A DNA stretch of 13,098 bases from Solirubrobacterales bacterium (lineage in GTDB: Bacteria; Actinomycetota; Thermoleophilia; Solirubrobacterales; Solirubrobacteraceae), in assembly GCA_025964075.1 (NCBI GenBank), contig JAOPZQ010000331.1, forward strand, positions 1 to 13,098, in the 5' to 3' direction. How positions within the stretch are numbered: position 1 is the first letter of the stretch; every line of letters begins with the position of its first letter. The translations under genes were made by a program, and so were the position numbers. Below are positions 1-6,898 of the stretch, one piece after another. A model generated the notes under the pieces. The model was given only the letters and a program-made list of their open reading frames with translations. It was not told the DNA's origin and made no database searches.

Positions 1-1449
1 CTCGTCGCCGCAGCGACGCTGTCGGACCGCTACATCGCCGACCGCTTCCTGCCGGACAAGGCGATCGACCTCGTGGACGAGGCCGCGTCGCGGATCCGGA
101 TGGAGATCGACTCGAAGCCGACGGAGATCGACGAGGTCGACCGGCGCATCCTGCAGCTCGAGATCGAGCTCCAGTCGCTGGGCGACGACGACGATCCCGG
201 CACCTCCGCGCGCCGCGACCAGCTCGAGCGCGCTCTCGCAGAGGAGCGCGAGCGCTCGGCGGCGATGCATGCCGAGTGGCAGCGCGAGAAGGAGACGATC
301 GGGGCCGTCGGCGACATCCAGGAGCAGCTCGAGCAGGCTCGCACCGAGTACGAGCGCGCGGAGCGCGAGGCCGACCTCCAGCGCGCCGCCGAGCTTCGGT
401 ACGGCACGATCCCCGAGCTCGAGAAGAAGCTCGCCGAGGCCGAGTCGGTCGAGCGGACCGACGGCGCCGCGCCCAAGTACCTGAAGGAGGTCGTCGACGC
501 CGAGGACGTCGCCGAGGTCGTGGCCAAGTGGACCGGCATCCCCGTCTCCCGGCTGATGGAGGGCGAGATCGAGAAGCTGATCCACATGGAGGAGCGCCTC
601 CACGATCGAGTCATCGGGCAGGACGAGGCGGTCGAGGCCGTGGCCAACGCGCTGCGTCGCTCGCGGGCTGGCCTCTCGGACCCGAACCGGCCGATCGGCA
701 CGTTCCTCTTCATCGGCCCGACGGGGGTCGGCAAGACCGAGCTCGCCCGGGCGCTCGCGGAGTTCATGTTCGACTCCGAGCAGGCGATGATCCGCATCGA
801 CATGTCGGAGTACATGGAGAAGCACGCGGTCTCGCGCCTCGTCGGGGCGCCGCCCGGCTACGTCGGCTACGACGAGGGCGGCCAGCTGACCGAGGCGGTC
901 CGCCGCCGGCCCTACTCCGTCGTCCTCCTCGACGAGATCGAGAAGGCCCACCAGGACGTGTTCAACATCCTGCTCCAGGTGATGGACGACGGGCGCCTGA
1001 CCGACGGCCAGGGCCGCACGGTCGACTTCAAGAACACGGTGCTGATCATGACCTCGAACATCCCGGGCGGCCGCGCCGGAGTCGAGGCGCAGTTCCGCCC
1101 CGAGTTCGTCAACCGCCTCGACGACATCGTCGAGTTCCACTCGCTGACCCGCGAGCAGATCGGGCAGATCGTCGACGTCCAGGTCGAGAAGCTGATCAGC
1201 CGCGTGCGCGAGCGCGAGATCGAGGTCGAGCTCACCGGCGACGCCCGGACGCTCCTCGGCAACCTCGGCTACGACCCGACCTACGGCGCCCGCCCGCTCA
1301 AGCGGGTCATCCAGAAGCGCCTGGTCGACAAGCTGGCGCTGGCGATCCTCGGCGGCGAGTTCAAGCCCGGCGACACGGTGCGGGTCGACGCCGACGGCGG
1401 CGACCTCGTGTTCCTCAGGGCCGAGCAGGCGACGCCGGCGGCGGCGTAG
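1..1449 (+). CDS. clpB: ATP-dependent disaggregase ClpB, C-terminal part (5' truncated by window)
   Basis: Hsp100 AAA+ chaperone that extracts polypeptides from cytoplasmic aggregates together with DnaK/DnaJ/GrpE. The reading frame is open from base 1 and continues upstream. It begins in the last part of nucleotide-binding domain 1 ([17 protein letters not shown], about codons 19-35). The Glu/Arg-rich coiled-coil middle domain follows (about 40-155), which separates ClpB from ClpA and ClpX. NBD2 comes next: Walker A GPTGVGKT at 715-738, pore loop GYVGYDEGG from 856, Walker B VVLLDEIE with Asp-Glu at 931-936, and sensor-2 GARPLKR from 1285. The C-terminus is a short Ala/Pro tail, and the stop TAG is at 1447-1449. 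The stretch between sensor-1 TSN and FRPEFVNR is only about 11 residues, versus about 29 in E. coli ClpB as I recall it. It is convergent with the minus-strand gene ending at 1471. Identification is very secure; roughly the first 370-380 residues lie outside the window. Confidence 0.97.
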   Translation, partial: LVAAATLSDRYIADRFLPDKAIDLVDEAASRIRMEIDSKPTEIDEVDRRILQLEIELQSLGDDDDPGTSARRDQLERALAEERERSAAMHAEWQREKETIGAVGDIQEQLEQARTEYERAEREADLQRAAELRYGTIPELEKKLAEAESVERTDGAAPKYLKEVVDAEDVAEVVAKWTGIPVSRLMEGEIEKLIHMEERLHDRVIGQDEAVEAVANALRRSRAGLSDPNRPIGTFLFIGPTGVGKTELARALAEFMFDSEQAMIRIDMSEYMEKHAVSRLVGAPPGYVGYDEGGQLTEAVRRRPYSVVLLDEIEKAHQDVFNILLQVMDDGRLTDGQGRTVDFKNTVLIMTSNIPGGRAGVEAQFRPEFVNRLDDIVEFHSLTREQIGQIVDVQVEKLISRVREREIEVELTGDARTLLGNLGYDPTYGARPLKRVIQKRLVDKLALAILGGEFKPGDTVRVDADGGDLVFLRAEQATPAAA

Positions 1450-1470
1450 CGCGGCCGCCGGAACTGCCGT

Positions 1471-2181
1471 CTAGAAGCCCAGCGCCCGACCGAGGGCGCT
1501 GGGCGCCGAGGCGCCGAATGCGCGCGAGCGGAACACGCGGCTGAACTGGTACTTGATCTCGTAGAGCGGCGTCTTGTTGGGCTTCGACTTCGAGTTGTTG
1601 AAGTGGTAGACCCACTCGCCGGCGTGGAAGGTCGTCGGGAGGAACTGGAGCCGCTTCTGCAGGAGCCCGCACGGGGCCTTCGCCGTCCCCAGCTTCTTCA
1701 CGACCTTCTGGTGCCCGTGGTAGCTGTAGTGGGCATAGACCGGCTGGCCGTTGTTGAAGCCGTAGACCTTGTAGAGGACGCGACTGGTCGGGCGGCCGCG
1801 GTTCGGCAGATTGACCTTCGGCGTCACGACGGGGAATGCAGGGGAGTTCGCGGTGGCGCCGCTCTGGAGTCCCTTGGCGAGGACCGTCTCCGTCGCCTGG
1901 TTGTGGGTGCCGATGTCCGGCGCCGGCAAGCCGCCGCTCATCCCGCCCGCGCCGTCGGCGACCGCGGTGGTTATCGCCGTGGTGAAGTCGTTGTAGTAGA
2001 AGGCGACCTGCTCGCCCGGCGTGAAGCCCGTCGCCGTGATCGGCACGGAGGCGTTCTGGATCCCCACCCGGGGGCAGGGATCGTTGACCGTGATCGTGGC
2101 CGCGTGGGCCGCCGCCGGCGCAAGCGCCAGCGCGGCTCCCGCGAGGCCGAGGACCGCGGGACGGCGCAACATTTTGGTCAT
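1471..2181 (-). CDS. Small secreted protein of unknown function, paralogue of the upstream gene
   Basis: 236 residues. The N-terminus is a Sec signal peptide: basic MTKMLRRP, an Ala/Leu-rich core, and an AHA|A cleavage site near residues 27-28. The mature part looks all-beta, with two halves. Residues about 28-115 resemble an Ig-like or adhesion-type fold (GFTPGEQVAFYYND, then LPAPDIGT). Residues about 118-215 contain GQPVYAHYSYHG, APCGLLQKR and HAGEWVYHFNNS. The mature chain has two cysteines, Cys36 and Cys171, plausibly disulfide-bonded outside the cell. The same layout and spacing occur in the neighbour at 2255-2899 (Cys36, Cys169). The ATG at 2181 is fixed by an AGGAGG 8 nt upstream. The last codons form a strong inverted repeat (1477-1504). 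I believe similar proteins recur in Thermoleophilia genomes, but I know of no assigned function. Secretion is well supported; role unknown. Confidence 0.85.
   Translation of the reverse strand: MTKMLRRPAVLGLAGAALALAPAAAHAATITVNDPCPRVGIQNASVPITATGFTPGEQVAFYYNDFTTAITTAVADGAGGMSGGLPAPDIGTHNQATETVLAKGLQSGATANSPAFPVVTPKVNLPNRGRPTSRVLYKVYGFNNGQPVYAHYSYHGHQKVVKKLGTAKAPCGLLQKRLQFLPTTFHAGEWVYHFNNSKSKPNKTPLYEIKYQFSRVFRSRAFGASAPSALGRALGF
1477..1504. terminator. Perfect 11-bp inverted repeat between convergent clpB and a secreted-protein gene
   Basis: The arms at 1477-1487 (GCCCAGCGCCC) and 1494-1504 are exact reverse complements around a 6-nt loop. The structure begins 28 nt after the clpB stop and overlaps the last codons of the minus-strand gene (stop at 1471-1473). 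No T-run follows on either strand, so it is not a classical intrinsic terminator. Its position between two converging genes still suits a bidirectional terminator or an mRNA 3'-end stabiliser. Function is inferred; the repeat itself is directly visible. Confidence 0.45.
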
Positions 2182-2189
2182 GCCTGAGC

Positions 2190-2195
2190 CCTCCT
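2190..2195 (-). promoter_or_regulatory. Shine-Dalgarno site of the secreted-protein gene starting at 2181
   Basis: Read on the minus strand this is AGGAGG, a full match to the anti-SD core, 8 nt before the ATG at 2181. It decides the start codon. It lies in the 73-nt gap after the upstream paralogue, so this gene is translated independently even if the two are co-transcribed. Confidence 0.8.
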
Positions 2196-2254
2196 GTCTC
2201 AGTTCGAACGTGGGCGGATCGTGTCACAAGCCCCGCGGGTCGCGCGGACGCCGC

Positions 2255-2899
2255 TCAGCGGAGCGTCGTGTCGTACTCGATCCGGAGCTTGGCCTTCGAG
2301 TGGTACGCGCGCGAAGTGTCGAAGACGAGGCGCCACGCTCCGCGCTTCGCCCCCGCCGGGAAGAGGTGCGCGATCCTGGCGGTCCCGCGGCCGCAGCGGC
2401 CGCCGGTCTTCCGCACGCGGATCGTCCGCGCGGGCTTGGTCGAATGCGGCGGCAGGTAGTGCAGGAACACCGTCTTGCCGACCCAGCCGAAGAGCGACAC
2501 CCTGACGGCGCGCCGAGCCGACCCGGTCGACGGCGTGATCGTCGCGTCGAAGTTGGTCAGGTCGATGGTCTGCTGGTCGGTCGTCGTCCCGTCGCTCACC
2601 GACACGGTGGCCTGCTTCTCCGTGTGTCCCAGAACGGGAGCGGGGAATTCACCGCTCGCCGAGCCGGTCGTGTCGGCGGCCCCGGTCGCGACCGATTGCC
2701 CGTCCAGGCTGACGGTGTAATGGGCGCCCGCCGCCATGCCGGCGAGGTTGTAGGGAATCGTCTGCGCGGTGTCCGCCGAGCTCGCGTAGACGCAGCCCGT
2801 CGGCACCGCGAGCTTGACCGCGGCATGCGCAGCGGCGGGGGCGGCGAGAGCCGCAACCCCTGTCACCAGCGCGACGCGGCGTACGTACCGTGTCCCCAT
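2255..2899 (-). CDS. Small secreted protein of unknown function, paralogue of the downstream gene
   Basis: 214 residues. It has a Sec signal peptide (MGTRYVRR, an Ala/Val-rich core, AHA|A near residues 26-27) and a mature all-beta chain. By eye it aligns with the protein at 1471-2181 over its whole length. Shared landmarks are Cys36 in a Gly/Pro context, SGEFPAPVLG versus SGGLPAPDIG, GKTVFLHYLPPHS versus GQPVYAHYSYHG, GGRCGRG versus APCGLLQ (Cys169), and RGAWRLVFDTS versus AGEWVYHFNNS. It is strongly basic in its C-terminal half and ends ...RIEYDTTLR. It lies 73 nt upstream of its paralogue on the same strand, which suggests a two-gene transcript born from tandem duplication. The start ATG at 2899 has only a poorly spaced GAGGG (2903-2907). 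It could be an envelope or exported binding protein, but no catalytic motif is visible. Confidence 0.83.
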   Translation of the reverse strand: MGTRYVRRVALVTGVAALAAPAAAHAAVKLAVPTGCVYASSADTAQTIPYNLAGMAAGAHYTVSLDGQSVATGAADTTGSASGEFPAPVLGHTEKQATVSVSDGTTTDQQTIDLTNFDATITPSTGSARRAVRVSLFGWVGKTVFLHYLPPHSTKPARTIRVRKTGGRCGRGTARIAHLFPAGAKRGAWRLVFDTSRAYHSKAKLRIEYDTTLR

Positions 2900-2926
2900 C
2901 GACCCTCATCTTCCCGTACAAGAGCT

Positions 2927-2939
2927 ACTTGAAGCAAGT
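2927..2939. promoter_or_regulatory. Candidate operator: 5-3-5 palindrome in a divergent intergenic region
   Basis: ACTTG-AAG-CAAGT is a perfect inverted repeat. It stands out as AT-richer than its surroundings, in the 117-nt gap (2900-3016) between the divergent secreted-protein gene and the GYD-purD-purE unit. On the minus strand it contains TTGCTT, and a weak GAAGAT lies 18 nt further on, 8 nt before the ATG at 2899, so it could overlap a -35 element. No convincing plus-strand -10 was found. A function as a repressor site is speculative. Confidence 0.25.
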
Positions 2940-3005
2940 CCGTTCCGGCGGCCGACCCGGGGATCGGGTACAAACCGGCGAGCGGAGGCGGACGGAAACG
3001 ACAAG

Positions 3006-3011
3006 AGGAGG
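3006..3011 (+). promoter_or_regulatory. Shine-Dalgarno site of the GYD-domain gene
   Basis: AGGAGG lies 5 nt before the ATG at 3017. It is the only strong ribosome-binding site in the GYD-purD-purE unit, so ribosomes loaded here probably supply purD and purE through the overlapping stop/start junctions downstream. Confidence 0.85.
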
Positions 3012-3016
3012 ACGGC

Positions 3017-3294
3017 ATGCCCACGTTCATCATGCTCTCCACGCTCACGCCGGAAGGCGTGCAGACCGTGAAGAACAACCCCAATCGGATCCGCGAGGTC
3101 AACAGCGAAGTCGAGCAGCTGGGGGCGACGGTCAAGGCCCAGTGGGCGACGCTCGGCCAGTTCGACTTCGTGAACATCGTCGAGGCGCCGGACGAGAAGA
3201 CGATCGCCCGTGTGTCGCTTGAGCTCGGCTCGCGTGGCACCGCCCGCTACGAGACGCTGCAGGCGATCCCCATCGACGACTTCATCTCCGCGCT

Positions 3295-3298
<4 letters not shown>
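3017..3298 (+). CDS. GYD-domain protein
   Basis: 93 residues, cytoplasmic, no signal peptide. It matches the small GYD-domain family by its opening [22 protein letters not shown], by [25 protein letters not shown] in the middle, and by [20 protein letters not shown] at the end. The one domain fills the protein. The fold is expected to be a ferredoxin-like alpha/beta dimer of the kind found in monooxygenase-like or ligand-binding small proteins, and no biochemical role is established for the family. The start is fixed by a strong AGGAGG. The stop TGA (3296-3298) overlaps the apparent CTG start of purD in CTGA. This makes it the first gene of a GYD-purD-purE unit and hints at a role linked to purine or one-carbon metabolism. 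That link is inferred from position only. Confidence 0.88.
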
Positions 3299-4556
<1,258 letters not shown>

Positions 4557-4560
<4 letters not shown>

Positions 4561-5030
4561 CGACGGAGCCCCAGCGCCCGGGCACGCTCGCCGAGCCCGA
4601 GACCGAGCTCGAGGGCATCGAGGTCGACTCCCCGCGCGTGGGCATCGTCATGGGCTCGAAGAGCGACATGCCGGCGATGGAGAAGGCCGCGGACGAGCTC
4701 CGCGAGCGCGGCATCCTCCACGAGGTGCGCGTGATGTCCGCGCATCGCGACCCCGACAAGGTGGCCGACTACGCCCGCAACGCTCGCATGCGCGGCCTGC
4801 GCGTGATCATCGCCGGCGCGGGCCTGTCCGCCGCGCTCCCGGGCGTCGTCGCCGCGCACACCGACCTGCCGGTGATCGGAGTGCCGCTGACGAGCCGCAC
4901 CTCCGTGGCGGGCGGCCTCGACGCGCTGCTCGCGATCGCCCAGATGCCGCCCGGCGTGCCGGTGGCCTGCGTGGGCGTCGACAACGCCCGCAACGCCGCC
5001 GTGCTTGCCGCGCGGATCCTCGCGAGCTGA
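4557..5030 (+). CDS. purE: 5-(carboxyamino)imidazole ribonucleotide mutase
   Basis: 157 residues. Class I PurE converts N5-CAIR to CAIR in the cytoplasm as an octamer. Visible motifs are VGIVMGSKSDMPAMEKA (residues 28-44), SAHRDPDK with the catalytic His63, GAGLSAALPGVVAAHTDLPVIGVPL (88-111), and a GLDALLAIAQMPPGVPVACVGVDNARNAA core. SAHR rather than SAHK fits class I (N5-CAIR mutase) rather than AIR carboxylase. AGLSAALPG replaces the common AGGAAHLPG loop, a variant I regard as natural. About 20-25 acidic, probably disordered residues precede the catalytic domain compared with E. coli. The ATG at 4557 overlaps the purD stop in ATGA. No purK, the usual partner, lies next to it. It is convergent with the minus-strand gene ending at 5034, with only 3 nt between stops. 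Confidence 0.96.
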
Positions 5031-5038
5031 TCCTCAGC
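5026..5038. terminator. Short inverted repeat holding both convergent stop codons
   Basis: GCTGA-TCC-TCAGC is an exact 5-bp inverted repeat with a 3-nt loop. The plus-strand TGA of purE (5028-5030) and the minus-strand TGA of the beta-propeller gene (5034-5036) sit symmetrically in its two arms. The stem is short and has no T-tract, so termination here is uncertain. It is the only dyad noticed at the convergent gene ends, which are separated by 3 nt. Confidence 0.25.
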
Positions 5039-6644
5039 AGATCGTGATCGTGCCCTTGATGGTCTTCGTGACCTTGATCGTCTTGTGGTGCGTGCGCCGC
5101 ACCCGCACGGTGACCTTGGCGGTGACCGTGTGCACCGAGCGGCTCGTGCCTCCGAGCGTCGCGACGACGAGGGTGAAGGGCCCACGCTTGACGGTGCTGA
5201 GCACGATGCCGTCGAGGCCGAAGACGACCTTCGTGACCGCGACGTGCTTGCCCTTGGCGACCTTGCGCTTGACCTTCGTGCCGACGAAGACCTTGAACGC
5301 CTGGCGGGCCTGGAGGCAGCTCTTCGGGACCTTGAGGGTGATGGAGACGCCGGAGAGGGCGCCGCCGCCCAGGCCCTTGCTCACCGTCTTGTTGGTGCCG
5401 GTATAGGCGGGCGGCGGCGTGCCGCCGCCTCCGCCACCACCGCCGGCCTGGTAGGGCGCGACCGCGGTGAAATTGGCGAGCTGGAGGCCGCCGCCATCGC
5501 GGAACGTGAGCCAGCCCTGACCGTCGTCCGCGGCGGCGACCTGGGCGTTGTCCTGGATCCCGTAGCCGGACCCGATGTTGGCGATGTCGGCAGTCGGCGC
5601 GAACGACGCGCCGGCGTTCGTCGAGGTGTAGAGCCGCATGACGCGAGCACTGTCACCGCCGCGGCTGGTGGGCCAGGCCACAGCCACGCGGCCGGACGGC
5701 GACTGCGCGATCGTGCCGCCGTCGAAGAGCCCCGTGGTGGGGTCGTTCCCGAGGCTGATGGGGGCGCCGAACGCCGTGCCGCCGTACTTGCGCACCGTCA
5801 GGACGGTCGGGTACGGGCTGGTCGAGGTCGCATACTCGTCGGCGGCGAGGAACAGCCCGCTGGCGCCGCCGGCGAGCTCCGGCCCGTTGCCGTTCGCGAT
5901 CGCGGTCGGGCCGGTCCAGTTGGTCTCGAGCGTCTTCGGTCCGACGCCGTTGTAGCGGTAGAAGAGGAGCGGGTACTGCCCGGTCGAGGCGAGGTTCCAG
6001 TACGCGATCACCGGATTGCCGGACCCGTCGAGGCCCATCGTCGACCCGGCGACGCCGCCGTCGCCGGGCGAGGCGAACGTGAAGTTGCCCTGGTTGATCC
6101 CGAACGAGCTGAATCCGAGGCCGGGGTTGTTGGCGGCGACGAGGAAGTCGGTGCCCGACGGGATCGCGTTCGTCGGGTTGGTCTTGTTCGAGTACGGACC
6201 GGCTGTCGTGTTGCTGCCAGTGTTGATCGTGACTCCGCCGTCGAAGCTCAGGCCGCCGTTGGTCGACGTGTACTCGATGACGTCGTCCCGGACGTAGCGG
6301 GGCGCCATGACGTACACCGTGCTGCCCGAGCCGAGCACGGGGAAGGCGCCGGTGATCGCGTCACTGGAGCTCGTCGCTCCGGGGATCGGCAGTGACATCG
6401 GCGTCGCGCAGGTGCCGCCGCGCGGGATCTTGCAGAAGTACGCGTTGTCGGCTCCGGAACCGCCCGACGTGTGATGCGCCCACGCGATGTAAGCCGTACC
6501 GCTCGCGTCCTGAACCACCTTGCCGTTCGACGCGGGCGTCGCATCCAGCGTGAACAGGTTGCTCGCGCTGGCCGCTCCGGCGCTCACCGCCACCGCGGCG
6601 ACCGTCGCGAGCGCGATCGACACGACTCGACGTGACTTGCTCAT
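5034..6644 (-). CDS. Secreted beta-propeller (BNR/Asp-box-like) protein with Gly/Pro linker and basic C-terminal domain
   Basis: 536 residues from ATG 6644. The signal peptide is MSKSRRVVSIALATVAAVAVSAGAASA, with cleavage after Ala27. Residues about 29-398 are rich in short beta repeats and resemble a sialidase-type propeller. Two degenerate Asp-boxes, STNGGLSF (127-134) and STNAGASF (341-348), have Asn for Asp and Phe for Trp. A CKIPRGGTC loop (71-79) may be disulfide-closed. A linker of eight glycines plus TPPP (about 401-412) leads to a Lys/Arg/Val-rich, all-beta domain (about 419-536). That domain opens with LKVPKSC (Cys443) and ends in the terminal Cys536, so the two cysteines may pair. 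No LPXTG motif or C-terminal membrane helix is present. No catalytic Arg/Glu/Tyr set of a true sialidase was recognised, so a binding or surface role is as likely as hydrolysis. An in-frame ATG further upstream was rejected because it would bury the signal peptide. Confidence 0.85.
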   Translation of the reverse strand: MSKSRRVVSIALATVAAVAVSAGAASASNLFTLDATPASNGKVVQDASGTAYIAWAHHTSGGSGADNAYFCKIPRGGTCATPMSLPIPGATSSSDAITGAFPVLGSGSTVYVMAPRYVRDDVIEYTSTNGGLSFDGGVTINTGSNTTAGPYSNKTNPTNAIPSGTDFLVAANNPGLGFSSFGINQGNFTFASPGDGGVAGSTMGLDGSGNPVIAYWNLASTGQYPLLFYRYNGVGPKTLETNWTGPTAIANGNGPELAGGASGLFLAADEYATSTSPYPTVLTVRKYGGTAFGAPISLGNDPTTGLFDGGTIAQSPSGRVAVAWPTSRGGDSARVMRLYTSTNAGASFAPTADIANIGSGYGIQDNAQVAAADDGQGWLTFRDGGGLQLANFTAVAPYQAGGGGGGGGTPPPAYTGTNKTVSKGLGGGALSGVSITLKVPKSCLQARQAFKVFVGTKVKRKVAKGKHVAVTKVVFGLDGIVLSTVKRGPFTLVVATLGGTSRSVHTVTAKVTVRVRRTHHKTIKVTKTIKGTITIC

Positions 6645-6654
6645 TTGGGTGCGA

Positions 6655-6660
6655 CCTCCC
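6655..6660 (-). promoter_or_regulatory. Shine-Dalgarno site of the beta-propeller gene
   Basis: Read on the minus strand, GGGAGG lies 10 nt before ATG 6644. It supports starting at the signal peptide rather than at the in-frame ATG at 6887. Confidence 0.7.
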
Positions 6661-6717
6661 GTCCTGGGCGCGCCCTGGCAGGAACCCTCCATCCCCCGCT
6701 CGGGCCTGGCAGAGGCG

Positions 6718-6747
6718 ACCCTATCCGGCGCCGTCGCCGAGATGCAA
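6718..6747 (-). promoter_or_regulatory. Candidate promoter of the beta-propeller gene
   Basis: On the minus strand TTGCAT (complement of 6742-6747) is followed after 18 nt by TAGGGT (complement of 6718-6723), which fits the TANNNT form of actinobacterial -10 boxes. Transcription would start near 6711, giving a leader of roughly 65-70 nt. The -35 match is limited to TTG. An 8-nt direct repeat, CCTGGCAG on the plus strand (6674-6681 and 6705-6712, 31 nt apart), lies in or at the start of this leader. Confidence 0.35.
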
Positions 6748-6860
6748 GCGCGGCCGCGACAGTGTGGGCGAATAACGCCCGCCAGGCGGGTCTGTCTCGC
6801 CCCGACGGAGGGAGCCGCGCCCGGCGGGTTGTCACGCCCGCGTGCGCCCTCCTCCTTCGT

Positions 6861-6882
6861 GGCGGCCGTTTTCCGGGCCGCC
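6861..6882. promoter_or_regulatory. Inverted repeat immediately upstream of the purB -10 box
   Basis: GGCGGCC (6861-6867) and GGCCGCC (6876-6882) are perfect 7-bp arms around GTTTTCCG. The dyad covers the place where a -35 element would lie, 2 nt from the -10-like CATAAT. If the mRNA starts at the GTG, the dyad is not transcribed and would act as a DNA operator, possibly for a purine-responsive regulator. This is inferred from geometry only. Confidence 0.35.
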
Positions 6883-6884
6883 GC

Positions 6885-6890
6885 CATAAT
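6885..6890 (+). promoter_or_regulatory. purB -10 element (predicted leaderless transcript)
   Basis: CATAAT matches TATAAT at five of six positions and ends 8 nt before the GTG start at 6899, so transcription would begin at or next to the start codon. The 8 nt between (CCTCCGCG) contain no Shine-Dalgarno. No clear -35 hexamer is seen. Confidence 0.5.
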
Positions 6891-6898
6891 CCTCCGCG

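Larger units (their letters stand above)
6645..6898. other. Divergent intergenic region, the longest gene-free stretch (254 nt)
   Basis: It separates the minus-strand beta-propeller gene from purB. It holds the SD and probable promoter of the former, the -10 element and hairpin-like dyad just upstream of the latter, and a perfect 13-nt palindrome CCCGCC-A-GGCGGG at 6778-6790. With a one-base centre the palindrome cannot form an RNA hairpin, so it is more like a protein-binding site. The region has no convincing ORF of its own and no RNA gene that I can recognise. Confidence 0.7.

Noticed and set aside
1603..2187. Plus-strand open frames opposite the secreted paralogues (also 2021-2932)
   Set aside because: They are Arg/Val/Gly-rich shadows. 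The minus-strand readings have signal peptides, a good SD for one gene, and clear mutual homology.
6645..6887. N-terminal extension of the beta-propeller protein to an in-frame ATG at 6887
   Set aside because: It would put 81 low-complexity residues before a clear signal peptide and run through the promoter region of purB. A good SD precedes ATG 6644.
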